Source of the DNA: Bacteroidales bacterium
GTDB lineage: Bacteria; Bacteroidota; Bacteroidia; Bacteroidales; UBA932
Length of the DNA: 64,000 nucleotides
Assembly (NCBI GenBank): GCA_017437125.1
Contig: JAFSBV010000031.1
Span: 1-64,000 of the forward strand
Reading direction: 5' to 3'
Positions within the stretch are counted from its first letter, which is position 1, and each line of letters opens with the position of its first letter. Shown here piece by piece: positions 1-7,549 of the stretch. Made by a program: the position numbers and the translations under genes. Under the pieces are notes generated by a model that was given only the letters and a program-made list of their open reading frames with translations, was not told the DNA's origin and did not search any database.

Positions 1-146
1 AGGAACTCCTCTGAGGCGTGGTGCCACAAGCTTCCCACAGGCTTCCGAAGAAAGACCGTCCAGACCTCTCTGTCAAAAAACAATACCCCGCCCTTCGTTC
101 AAGAAGCAGAAAAAAGGGAAAATGCTTCTCGAGCCGCAGGGCGGGG
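1..146. repeat. Repeat module A: conserved 84-bp segment plus GC-rich hairpin
   Basis: Bases 1-84 are nearly identical to 439-520, differing by a 2-base CT insertion. They are followed by a long hairpin. Outer arms are CCCCGCCCT (86-94) and AGGGCGGGG (138-146); inner arms are AGAAGCA (102-108) and TGCTTCT (123-129). T-runs flank the hairpin on both sides, so it could terminate transcription in either direction. The module may continue beyond the left edge of the window. No gene is assigned here. It could be a structured RNA, a mobile repeat or a terminator-bearing repeat. Confidence 0.8.
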
Positions 147-438
147 ATTTTTTCGCTGGTCTGAATCAGTTCTACTGAACCTGATCCGCTATTTTTTATA
201 AATTGATATATCTTGCTGACCAGAGCCATAACATGAGAATATACTATTGGAAGGATTATATCTCATCCTGTTCCTCGTATTAGTTCGTTGAGCTTTAAAA
301 CGGCGAATCGGGGTTTTCCTCTCCCGTCGAGCGACAAAAGTACAGCCCACGTCCACCATCCGCTCTACGGTACAGAGCCCCCTCCCGCTGAGCGACGTGA
401 TAGGATCCTGCCGGAGATTTTCCGCTCAACGGGGTGTA

Positions 439-582
439 AGGAACTCCTCTGAGGCGTGGTGCCACAAGCTTCCCACAGGCTTCCGAAGAAAGACCGTCCA
501 GACCTCTGTCAAAAAACAATTCCCGCACTGTGGTGAAAGAAGCATTTCCATTTTTCGCTTCTGGCACCCCAATGCGGGAATT
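439..582. repeat. Repeat module B: second copy with a different, covarying stem
   Basis: The conserved segment (439-520) is followed by a hairpin in the same place as in module A. Its outer arms are AATTCCCGCA (518-527) and TGCGGGAATT (573-582), with further pairing GGTG (532-535) to CACC (565-568) and AGAAGC (538-543) to GCTTCT (557-562). The inner stem sequence matches module A, while the outer stem is different yet still self-complementary. Between the modules (147-438) lies GC-richer sequence with several scattered GAGCGG/CTCAGCGG words and no convincing gene. Confidence 0.8.
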
Positions 583-655
583 CTTATTGTCATCAATCTT
601 CACTCATTGCATTATCACTCAGCACTTTGAGAAGAGAATGCGATAGATTTTCAGT

Positions 656-1993
656 TTATTGGTTAGTATATTTATATAGCGAGATTGCCATTTGATTTTC
701 ATAAGTTGATGACTGAAAGTATCTAAATCGATCTTGCCCGTTAGATGTATTAAACCTAAGATGAGCTCCTCCTGAAGAAATAATGTTTACCGTCTTATTA
801 TCATTAATTGAAATCGTATTTTCATATTGTGTAGTAAGATTCGAAAGCAAGCCGTTCGAATTCGCAGTCCGTCCAATATAATATCCACTATTAGATTTCA
901 CCCAATAGTATGAATCATTTTTCCCTATTTCAAATGTAGATTCCAACAAATCAGAAGTAGCATCGATCGTGTTATCCTCAATGCTTACTTCTACATAATT
1001 ATTAGCAGCATCCAATGTTGTCAGGCTTCCGTTAAAAGCGAACTTTTCGTCCTCATAAACAATCAAATAAGTTCCACTCCAATCGTCAGGAGCAGATTCA
1101 ATTTTGACAAATGAGCCTTCTGCAGTATCCAGTTCCGGCTCAATATCTTTCATATTAATTGTAAAACTTGCCACTACGCCTGATTTAAACTCAGTACCTG
1201 CACGGAAAATAACATCTTTCTTAAACTTTCCTTGATCAGTATTTATAATGAAAGTTACTGTTTGTCCAGCAACATTTACAGGAGCACATGCAAACCAAAC
1301 ATCCTGGTCTCTAGAAGTTGTAATAGTAATACTTTTTTCAGCCTCTTTAGGAGCAATTTCTTTAGTATCAACAAAATAATTCCATTTTCCCGCGAGATCA
1401 ACGGTTTCAGATTCCAACACAATATTCTGAATCTCTATGTTTTGGGGAAGATTAGTGAAAGTTAACTTTCCATATGCTGTAAAATGCTGATATGTCAACT
1501 CTACTTCCGCAGGCATTTTATCTGTAGTTATTGATTCTGCATACAACACCTGAGCTGATTCATCTACAGAATTTTCAAGAGTCGTCTGGTGAGAAGGTAT
1601 TGTTACAGTAAAACGTCCCTGGTCAGCACTCTTGCCATTGAATGCAGAAGCAGGAGAGACAGAATAGAATGTATATTCAGTTGTCTCTGGATCTGTTATA
1701 TCCGCATCAAAAACAGCAGAAGTATAATCATCATAAGGAGTGACAGCTACTGTCTTTTCTGTGCCAGCTACAGTTTCTAGATTAAGTAAGATCTTCACTT
1801 TGTCCCCGTCTGACCAGAGTGTAGGATATTCATCATTCACAATTGAGCCAAAAGTAGTCTTTGTTTCAATTGATTCCGTAAAGAAATGAACATTCTTTGT
1901 CTGCGAAACAGTCTCGGTAACTTCCTTAGCACATCCGGCAAATGTAATCATCGCAACGATGATTAAACATAAACAGTTAATTGATCTTTTCAT
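656..1993 (-). CDS. Fimbrillin-like surface lipoprotein
   Basis: A 445-residue predicted lipoprotein. The N-terminus is a signal peptide ending in a lipobox (ITFAGC), so Cys20 should be lipidated and the mature protein anchored at the cell surface. Residues from about 30 to 285 have the beta-rich layout of fimbrillin-like Bacteroidales proteins (for example TLWSDGDKVKI near the start). A separate C-terminal beta domain of about 150 residues begins around SAPDDWSGTYLIVYEDE. The ATG at 1993 is chosen over an upstream in-frame codon because it gives a clean signal peptide and lies one base after the stop of the small upstream ORF. The DNA looks AT-richer than the housekeeping genes. Ligand and exact role are unknown; it may be a fimbrial or adhesin component. 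Confidence 0.75.
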   Translation of the reverse strand: MKRSINCLCLIIVAMITFAGCAKEVTETVSQTKNVHFFTESIETKTTFGSIVNDEYPTLWSDGDKVKILLNLETVAGTEKTVAVTPYDDYTSAVFDADITDPETTEYTFYSVSPASAFNGKSADQGRFTVTIPSHQTTLENSVDESAQVLYAESITTDKMPAEVELTYQHFTAYGKLTFTNLPQNIEIQNIVLESETVDLAGKWNYFVDTKEIAPKEAEKSITITTSRDQDVWFACAPVNVAGQTVTFIINTDQGKFKKDVIFRAGTEFKSGVVASFTINMKDIEPELDTAEGSFVKIESAPDDWSGTYLIVYEDEKFAFNGSLTTLDAANNYVEVSIEDNTIDATSDLLESTFEIGKNDSYYWVKSNSGYYIGRTANSNGLLSNLTTQYENTISINDNKTVNIISSGGAHLRFNTSNGQDRFRYFQSSTYENQMAISLYKYTNQ

Positions 1994-1994
1994 A

Positions 1995-2147
1995 TTAATA
2001 CTCTCCCCAATCTTCAGTGCCAGCAGGATTAATCTTGCTTCCGCCATTACTGATACAGAACACGCCTTCCGACATTACGTCGAGTACTTCTACGGAAGGA
2101 GAAACATAATTCTCTCTTCCGGATTTGTTGATAGTCTTTAGTGTCAT
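1995..2147 (-). CDS. Small Y-x-S-P peptide upstream of a surface lipoprotein
   Basis: A 50-codon ORF starting at ATG 2147 and ending TAA one base before the ATG of the fimbrillin-like gene, an arrangement that suggests translational coupling. The peptide carries NYVSPSVEVLDV, then EGVFCIS and a C-terminal EDWGEY. The same layout (Y-x-S-P, Glu, E-G-x-x-C-x-S, Trp near the end) is found in the ORFs at 18942-19091 and 46860-47018, both also directly upstream of surface lipoproteins. There is no signal peptide or membrane segment. Function is unknown: it could be a peptide substrate, a chaperone-like partner or a translated leader. Confidence 0.7.
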   Translation of the reverse strand: MTLKTINKSGRENYVSPSVEVLDVMSEGVFCISNGGSKINPAGTEDWGEY

Positions 2148-2230
2148 AATGTGTATTGTTTTTGATTATTGATAGAATTCGGCATATTTGGCGAAGTTAC
2201 CATTTAATAATTAAAAGTCAATGGGCTTAA

Positions 2231-2471
2231 TGGAACATTGTGAAACAATTTGTTGTTTTTTGCAAAACATCCGGTTTTCCAGATAATGACCTTTCGCACA
2301 AGTCGCTGTCTTTCCCCAATAAGGTTTGGATCGGGTAGAGCTTGGTCAGAAAACGGTATGGATTCGTCCAAGGTGTGCCGGAAATCGTTGATAAGATCGT
2401 GTTTGATGTAGAGCTTGGAAATAAATTGAAGGAAAAGTGTCCAAGGTGCCATGGAACATTGTGGAACAATT
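2231..2471. repeat. Pair of 20-bp direct repeats in a 461-bp gap
   Basis: The gap 2148-2608 holds two 20-mers, 2231-2250 and 2452-2471, differing at one base and 221 bp apart. Each contains a short inverted repeat, ATTGT-N3-ACAAT. Between them I see only short ORFs without recognisable features. They could be regulator sites or scars of a lost insertion. Confidence 0.6.
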
Positions 2472-2608
2472 AGTTTTGTTTTTATATAAAATCAAACAAA
2501 TTTTCACATCAAAATCTGCTCCTCAAGCCCCTCTAAGGCCGATTTTGACAAATAGCCGTATATTATTTGAGTAAACGGATAACCTTGAGGAACTTTGCCA
2601 AAAAAAGA

Positions 2609-3691
2609 ATGATGGCTGACGAACAGAAAAATGAAGTTATGAAATCCTTGAAGGGATTTGCAAAGATCTCGCTTGACTTCACATTCAAGCGTATTTTCGG
2701 CAATGAGAGTGACAAAGGAGCGTTGATCGCCTTTCTTAACAGGATAATCGGTGATGCGGACATTGAAGATGTACAGCTTCTCCCTACCGAAAGACTTGGG
2801 CTTACGTCTTCCGACAGGAAAACTGTATTTGACGTTTTCTGCAGAAGTAAGGATGGGACGGAATTTATCGTGGAAATGCAGTGCGCCAAGCAGAAGTACT
2901 TCAAGGACAGAGCATTGTATTACGCAGGATATCCTCTCGTCGAGCAAGGACGACAGGCCTTCGAAAGATATGTGGAGTCGTGCAGTTCCGATAAATCAGC
3001 ACATATCAAGCGCAGCTATGAGAGTTTCAAGTGGGATTTCAACCTGAAACCGATTATTTTCGTTGCCGTGCTGGACTTTTCGATGTCTCATTCGGAAGAA
3101 TGGCCTCGTGATAAGTATTATTCATCATACAGTCTGAAAGAGGACACGACCGATGAAGTGATGAATGATAAATTGAGGTTCATTTTCCTTGAATTGGGAA
3201 GATTTGACAAGAAGGAAAATGAGTTATCCGATATGAATGACAAGTGGATGTATGCCCTGAAGCATATGCATGAATTCAACAGCAGACCTGATGAATTGAT
3301 GGAAAATGAGTTAGATGCGTTGTTTAATCTGGCAAAAATCGCTAATTTTACGCCAAAAGACATAAACACATATTTAGACGAGCTGATTATGGAACGCGAT
3401 TATTGGAACTGCATTGATTACGCAAAGGAAGAAGCCATGAAGGAAGGCAGAGAAAAAGGAATGGAGCAGGGAATGGCAGAAGGTATGAAGCAGGGAATGG
3501 CAGAAGGAATGAAGCAAGGAATGGCAGAAGGAATGAAGCAAGGAATGGCAGAAGGTATGGCAAAAGGTAGAGCTGAAGGTAGAGCTGATGCAATCAGGAG
3601 GATGATTGCCGGAGGACTTGAAGTCGAGCATGTATGCACTCTGATGGAAGTCACTCCAGAAGATATCAAGAGAATCATTTCCGAACAATAA
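2609..3691 (+). CDS. Rpn-family PD-(D/E)XK nuclease (transposase-like)
   Basis: About 360 residues. The core matches the Rpn/PDDEXK_2 family of recombination-promoting nucleases: SLDFTFKRIFG near the start, then VFDVFCR and FIVEMQ, which supply the Asp and Glu-x-Gln of the nuclease site, followed by the family's usual ALYY and PIIFVAVLDF stretches. The C-terminus is a Gly/Met/Gln/Glu helix built from tandem GMKQGMAE repeats, a known habit of the family. ATG 2609 is preferred over the in-frame TTG at 2567. The gene stands alone. The family nicks or cuts DNA and stimulates RecA-independent recombination, with possible roles in phage defence; the role here is inferred only. Confidence 0.85.
   Translation: MMADEQKNEVMKSLKGFAKISLDFTFKRIFGNESDKGALIAFLNRIIGDADIEDVQLLPTERLGLTSSDRKTVFDVFCRSKDGTEFIVEMQCAKQKYFKDRALYYAGYPLVEQGRQAFERYVESCSSDKSAHIKRSYESFKWDFNLKPIIFVAVLDFSMSHSEEWPRDKYYSSYSLKEDTTDEVMNDKLRFIFLELGRFDKKENELSDMNDKWMYALKHMHEFNSRPDELMENELDALFNLAKIANFTPKDINTYLDELIMERDYWNCIDYAKEEAMKEGREKGMEQGMAEGMKQGMAEGMKQGMAEGMKQGMAEGMAKGRAEGRADAIRRMIAGGLEVEHVCTLMEVTPEDIKRIISEQ
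3458..3553 (+). repeat. Four 24-bp tandem repeats inside the rpn gene
   Basis: Four in-frame units (3458, 3482, 3506, 3530) encode G-M-(E/K)-Q-G-M-A-E and are followed by degenerate units (GMAKGRAEGRAD). Near-identity makes the region prone to slippage in steps of eight residues, so copy number probably varies between strains. Confidence 0.9.
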
Positions 3692-3708
3692 TTATTGGAC
3701 ACATACAG

Positions 3709-3756
3709 TTCTGCCACCGGATACGGACTTTGATAAATCCGTATCCGGTGGCAGAA
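3709..3756. terminator. Bidirectional hairpin between convergent genes
   Basis: Perfect 19-bp stem: 3709-3727 pairs with 3738-3756, with a 10-base loop. It lies between the stop of the rpn gene (plus) and the stop of the carboxylase-like gene (minus), so it can serve both. There is no long T-run on either side. Confidence 0.75.
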
Positions 3757-3770
3757 GTGCATTGATAAGA

Positions 3771-5558
3771 CTACGCTTCCTGTACGAAAGCGATGATCTC
3801 GCCTTTTGCGACCATGTCACCCTGCTTTGCGCACACAGCGACGATGCGGCCATTCACTGCAGGAACGATATCTTCGATTCCATAATATGTCTGAACATAG
3901 CTCATCGGCTCGCCGACTTTGACCTCTGTACCGACTGAAGGGGCGGTAGATGCATCATCAACGTCATACTGCCATATGAGCTGCCCCTTGACCGGAGCCT
4001 GTACAGGCACTGCCTTAGGATATTTCTCAGCGATCTTTTCGACATCATACTTAGGCATCTCCACCACAGGTCTCGTCACAATGATAGGAGCTCCTGCCTT
4101 AGCCCTTGCCGCCTCAAGATCCTTGTTGAAACGTTCCTTGGCCACACCGCTCTTATAATCACGGTACTGTCTTTCGTGCATTGCAAGCTCGAAGAGTTCC
4201 TCATCATCCTGACCGCAATCCCATCCCTCTTCCTTCATGATTGCGCGGAACTTGTCAAGTTCGTTCGGGAATGCATCCTGAGGGTTTCCGGTATAGAATT
4301 CCAGCCCCTTGTCTTTTGCAAGCTGCACGATTTCCGGAGCAAGTTCGCCAGGAAGCTTACCCATCTTGCCGAGGATCATGTTCCATGTATCCTTGTCGAT
4401 CGTAGTCCAGCGAGGCTGGCCCTTCAGCAGAGCCATGAGGTTCATGAGAGCTGTGTTCTTGACGTACTGGCTGAACGGTGTCACAAGAGGAGGATAACCG
4501 AGGCGCGGCCATACATATTCGACCTCCTGGAAAAGCATCACCATAAGCTGGTCGAGCGAGAGTTCATGCTTGCCCTGGGCACGCAGAGAAGCGTTGATCG
4601 CTCCATGGAAACCCTTGAGGTCAGCCATCATAGATCCCATCATACCGCCAGGAAGGCCACAGCCTACAAGTAGTGAACTCATATGAGAGTTGTTCGGATC
4701 TATCCAATATCCGAGGAAATCATCAATGAACTTCTGAGTCAGGGCACGGACTTCCATATATGCATTCATATTCAGATCCTTGACCTGGAATCCGTCTGCC
4801 TTGAGCATTTCACGTATGGTGATCACGTCCGGATGAACCTTGCCCCATGAAAGAGGTTCCACTGCCACGTCAAGATAATCCGCTCCGGCACGTGCCACTT
4901 CAAGCATTGAAGCAGGTGAAAAACCAGGACCGCAATGTCCGTGATACTGCACCTTTATATGAGGATACTTCTTCTTTATCCTGCCTGTCAGCTCGGCAAG
5001 GAAGGTAGGGCGTCCGATTCCGGCCATATCCTTAAGACATATTTCATCGCATCCATATTCCACTACCTTATCGACCACACCCATATAATAATCAACAGTA
5101 TGGACTGGTGAATTCGTTATGGAAAGAGCGACCTGCGAAATCATACCTCCCTTCTTGGCATATTCAACGCTGAGACGGAGGTTCCTATGGTCATTCAGAC
5201 CGCAGAAAGAACGTGATATATCCGTTCCCTGCGCTTTCTTTACCTTGTACATAAGTTCTCTGACATCCGCAGGCACCGGATTCATTCTCAGGGCATTGAG
5301 ACCACGCTCAAGCATATGAGTCTGTATGCCGGCCTTGTGGAATGGCGCAGTCCATTCACGTACGGCCTTGTTAGGATTCTCACCGAACAGAAGGTTAACC
5401 TGCTCGAAAGCTCCTCCGTTGGTCTCGACACGGTCGAAACATCCCATATCAATGATTGCCGGAGCGACCTCCTTCAACTGTGCGACAGTCGGCACATATT
5501 TGCCCGAAGACTGCCACATATCCCTGTAAACAAGGGAGAATTTTATTTCACGTCCCAT
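3771..5558 (-). CDS. Oxaloacetate decarboxylase alpha / pyruvate carboxylase subunit B-like protein
   Basis: About 595 residues. The N-terminal half is the carboxyltransferase TIM barrel. LKDMAGIGRP has the lysine position that is carbamylated in this family, YHGHCGPG gives the H-x-H metal ligands, and PGGMMGSM is the family glycine loop. A conserved PycA/OADA-type middle domain follows, and the last 75 residues have a biotinyl/lipoyl-domain fold pattern. The expected biotin site A/V-M-K-M is absent: the turn reads GEPMSYVQTYYG, with no lysine. The protein may work with a separate biotin carrier, or be a divergent clade. ATG 5558 (MGREIKFSL) is chosen over the longer ORF. A TATATTTG -7 box lies at 5588-5595 (minus). 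It stands alone. Confidence 0.8.
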   Translation of the reverse strand: MGREIKFSLVYRDMWQSSGKYVPTVAQLKEVAPAIIDMGCFDRVETNGGAFEQVNLLFGENPNKAVREWTAPFHKAGIQTHMLERGLNALRMNPVPADVRELMYKVKKAQGTDISRSFCGLNDHRNLRLSVEYAKKGGMISQVALSITNSPVHTVDYYMGVVDKVVEYGCDEICLKDMAGIGRPTFLAELTGRIKKKYPHIKVQYHGHCGPGFSPASMLEVARAGADYLDVAVEPLSWGKVHPDVITIREMLKADGFQVKDLNMNAYMEVRALTQKFIDDFLGYWIDPNNSHMSSLLVGCGLPGGMMGSMMADLKGFHGAINASLRAQGKHELSLDQLMVMLFQEVEYVWPRLGYPPLVTPFSQYVKNTALMNLMALLKGQPRWTTIDKDTWNMILGKMGKLPGELAPEIVQLAKDKGLEFYTGNPQDAFPNELDKFRAIMKEEGWDCGQDDEELFELAMHERQYRDYKSGVAKERFNKDLEAARAKAGAPIIVTRPVVEMPKYDVEKIAEKYPKAVPVQAPVKGQLIWQYDVDDASTAPSVGTEVKVGEPMSYVQTYYGIEDIVPAVNGRIVAVCAKQGDMVAKGEIIAFVQEA

Positions 5559-5702
5559 ATATTGCGAGATTACATATTCGTATGCAACAAATATATGAAA
5601 GTTTTTCTGTATCACTATACTATTACTGCTCTAAATTCGGTAAAAACAAACGAAAAGTGGTAAAACTCTTGAGGCTGATGTAAAATTTTCACCACACACC
5701 TG

Positions 5703-5732
5703 TTGCAGATTAGGAAATTTTAAGTATCTTTG
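5703..5732 (+). promoter_or_regulatory. Bacteroidales-type promoter for tRNA-His
   Basis: TTG at 5703-5705, a 19-bp spacer, and TATCTTTG at 5725-5732 match the Bacteroidetes -33/-7 consensus. The tRNA begins 18 bp downstream. Confidence 0.75.
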
Positions 5733-5750
5733 CAGTCCTAATCCAACATG

Positions 5751-5824
5751 GTGCCCATAGTTCAGTTGGTTAGAGCGTCAGATTGTGGTTCTGAATGTCG
5801 TGGGTTCGAATCCCACTGGGCACC
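5751..5824 (+). tRNA. tRNA-His (anticodon GTG)
   Basis: A full cloverleaf can be drawn. Acceptor arms are GTGCCCA and TGGGCAC, the D arm contains AGTTGGTTAGAG, the anticodon loop is TTGTGGT with GTG, and the T arm is GTGGGTTCGAATCCCAC. G at 5750 and discriminator C at 5824 fit the extra G-1:C73 pair typical of tRNA-His. CCA is not encoded. A T-rich hairpin terminator follows at about 5829-5858. Confidence 0.95.
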
Positions 5825-5989
5825 CTAAAAAGGTCAATCGTCAGGTTGGCCTTTTTTTGTGTCCGGTGGGGTGAGAACCCCGGGTTCGCCATCGACGAAG
5901 TCGCTTGAGAGGAGCGAAAGAATCCCACTGGGCACCCTAAAAAGGTCAATCGTCAGGTTGGCCTTTTTTTGTGCACGGTGGGGTGAGAA
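5808..5989 (+). repeat. Duplicated tRNA 3' end and terminator (70-bp direct repeat, 112-bp period)
   Basis: Bases 5808-5877 recur at 5920-5989 with only a TC/CA difference. The unit holds the 3' T-arm and acceptor of tRNA-His, the AAGGTCAA...TTGGCCTT terminator with its T-run, and GGTGGGGTGAGAA. Before the second copy, GGGTTCG is separated from AATCCCAC by about 34 bp, as if the T-loop had been split by inserted sequence. This could be a tandem duplication or the scar of an element that used the tRNA as attachment site. No integrase is nearby. Confidence 0.85.
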
Positions 5990-6096
5990 ATGATAAAAAA
6001 AAGACAAAACTTTAAAGAAAAAGAAAATTCTGCAGGGATTTCGTCACATTTTTTCTGCGAGACGGACAGATCGGGATAGATTTGCAGAAAAAAGAA

Positions 6097-6783
6097 ATGA
6101 AGATAAAGGAACTTTGCATGGATGAGAGGCCGAGAGAGAAGATGCTGGAGAAAGGAGCGGAATCCCTTAGCAATACCGATCTTCTGGCGATTTTGCTGAG
6201 GACCGGAACAGGAAAGATGAATGCTATCGATGTTGCAAGAGAACTTCTCAAGAGCGGTAACGGCAAGCTTAACCTGATATCTGCAATGCCGGTCCGGAAA
6301 CTTTGCAGGATCAGCGGGATCGGCCCGGGAAAAGCTGTCACGATAGCTGCCGCATTCGAACTCGGCAGAAGATGCTTCGGAGAATCTATCATAGATTCCC
6401 GTACTCCGGTTTCCTCTCCCAGAACCGTATTCAGAATGTTGCTTCCCCACATGAGAGGACTTGACCATGAGGAATGCTGGGTACTGTACCTCAACAGAGC
6501 CCATTATATGATATCTAAGGAAAGGATAAGCAGCGGAGGGATGGATTCCACGACTCTGGACAGCAGGATGATAGTTCGCAAGGCCTTGGAAATGAAGGCC
6601 AGTGGAATAATAATATCACACAATCATCCTTCCGGAAGCGCAATGCCGGGAAATGCTGACATCCAGGCCACGAGGCAGTTGGAGAAAGCGCTCAAGACTT
6701 GTGACATATCACTTCTGGACCATGTGATCGTCGCTGAAGACAGCTACTACAGCTTTGCTGATGAAGAACTTGTCAGGTGTTGA
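6097..6783 (+). CDS. radC: RadC-family JAB-domain protein
   Basis: About 228 residues. A helix-hairpin-helix (ISGIGPGKA, near residue 70) is followed by the JAB/MPN-like domain with the metal motif HNHPSG and an Asp in GNADI. Family members are called DNA repair protein RadC, but the biochemical role is unsettled; a metal-dependent hydrolase or nuclease role is inferred from the fold. ATG 6097 (MKIKELCMD) is preferred over the TTG five codons upstream. The gene ends 68 bp before upp on the same strand. Confidence 0.9.
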   Translation: MKIKELCMDERPREKMLEKGAESLSNTDLLAILLRTGTGKMNAIDVARELLKSGNGKLNLISAMPVRKLCRISGIGPGKAVTIAAAFELGRRCFGESIIDSRTPVSSPRTVFRMLLPHMRGLDHEECWVLYLNRAHYMISKERISSGGMDSTTLDSRMIVRKALEMKASGIIISHNHPSGSAMPGNADIQATRQLEKALKTCDISLLDHVIVAEDSYYSFADEELVRC

Positions 6784-6851
6784 AAAGGAAAAATTTTGAC
6801 TTCTTGCCAAATAAAGATATATTTGTGAATTGTAAACCAAAACCACATAAT

Positions 6852-7505
6852 ATGAAAGTCATTAACCTTGGTGAGAAGAATTCCATTCTCAACAAATTCG
6901 TTGCGCAGATGCGTGACAAAGGCATACAGAAGGACAGTATGCGTTTCCGCAGAAATCTTGAAAGACTGGGAGAAATCTTTGCATACGAAATCAGCCAGCA
7001 TATGGAATACAGCCACAAGGATTTCATGACACCGCTGGGTATAGCCGACATACAGACATATGACAATCAGGTCGTTGTAGCTACCATCCTCCGTGCCGGA
7101 CTTCCTCTGCATCAGGGTATTCTGAACTATTTCGACGACGCGCAGAACGCTTTCGTGGCAGCATACAGAAAATATGACAAGGGAGAAGACTTCCATATCA
7201 ACATCGAATACTGCAGCACTCCGGACCTTACAGGAAAGACATTGATCCTCGCTGACACTATGCTTGCGACCGGTGCATCACTGGAAATCGCATACAAGCG
7301 TCTCTGTGAAGAAGGAGAGCCAGCTCACACCCATCTTGTCTGCCCTATTTCCAGCGCATATGCAGTGGAATATCTGCAGAAGAACCTTCCGGGTGAGGAT
7401 GTGACCTTGTGGGTTGCCGCTATTGACGAGGAGCTGACAAGCCACTCATACATAGTTCCCGGCCTCGGAGATGCCGGCGACCTCGCTTTCGGCGAAAAGA
7501 AATAG
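6852..7505 (+). CDS. upp: Uracil phosphoribosyltransferase
   Basis: 217 residues, the usual size. It converts uracil and PRPP to UMP in pyrimidine salvage. The PRPP-binding loop ADTMLATGAS and the uracil-binding C-terminal GLGDAGDLAFG are both present and intact. ATG 6852 (MKVINLGEK) is chosen because the longer ORF overlaps the radC end and lacks family similarity. A clear hairpin terminator follows. Confidence 0.93.
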   Translation: MKVINLGEKNSILNKFVAQMRDKGIQKDSMRFRRNLERLGEIFAYEISQHMEYSHKDFMTPLGIADIQTYDNQVVVATILRAGLPLHQGILNYFDDAQNAFVAAYRKYDKGEDFHINIEYCSTPDLTGKTLILADTMLATGASLEIAYKRLCEEGEPAHTHLVCPISSAYAVEYLQKNLPGEDVTLWVAAIDEELTSHSYIVPGLGDAGDLAFGEKK

Positions 7506-7516
7506 CACATCATAAT

Positions 7517-7543
7517 AAACCCAGCTGCAGTTCAGCTGGGTTT
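7517..7543. terminator. Bidirectional terminator between upp and rpoN
   Basis: AAACCCAGCTG pairs with CAGCTGGGTTT around a 5-base loop, with T-rich sequence on the plus side and A-rich sequence before it. The hairpin lies between the converging ends of upp and rpoN. Confidence 0.85.
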
Positions 7544-7549
7544 ATATAT

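Noticed and set aside
1-582. Integron attC sites
   Set aside because: The hairpins lack convincing paired core sites (RYYYAAC/GTTRRRY), and no integrase or cassette genes are visible.
295-603. 102-codon ORF across repeat module B (minus)
   Set aside because: It runs through the covarying hairpin, and the matching repeat in module A has a 2-base indel that breaks the frame, so conservation is not coding.
2204-2452. Overlapping 80-codon minus ORFs between the direct repeats
   Set aside because: No recognisable family, two competing frames, and no promoter or ribosome site.
3458-3553. Possible CRISPR array
   Set aside because: Repeats are contiguous, in frame and inside a protein gene, with no spacers.
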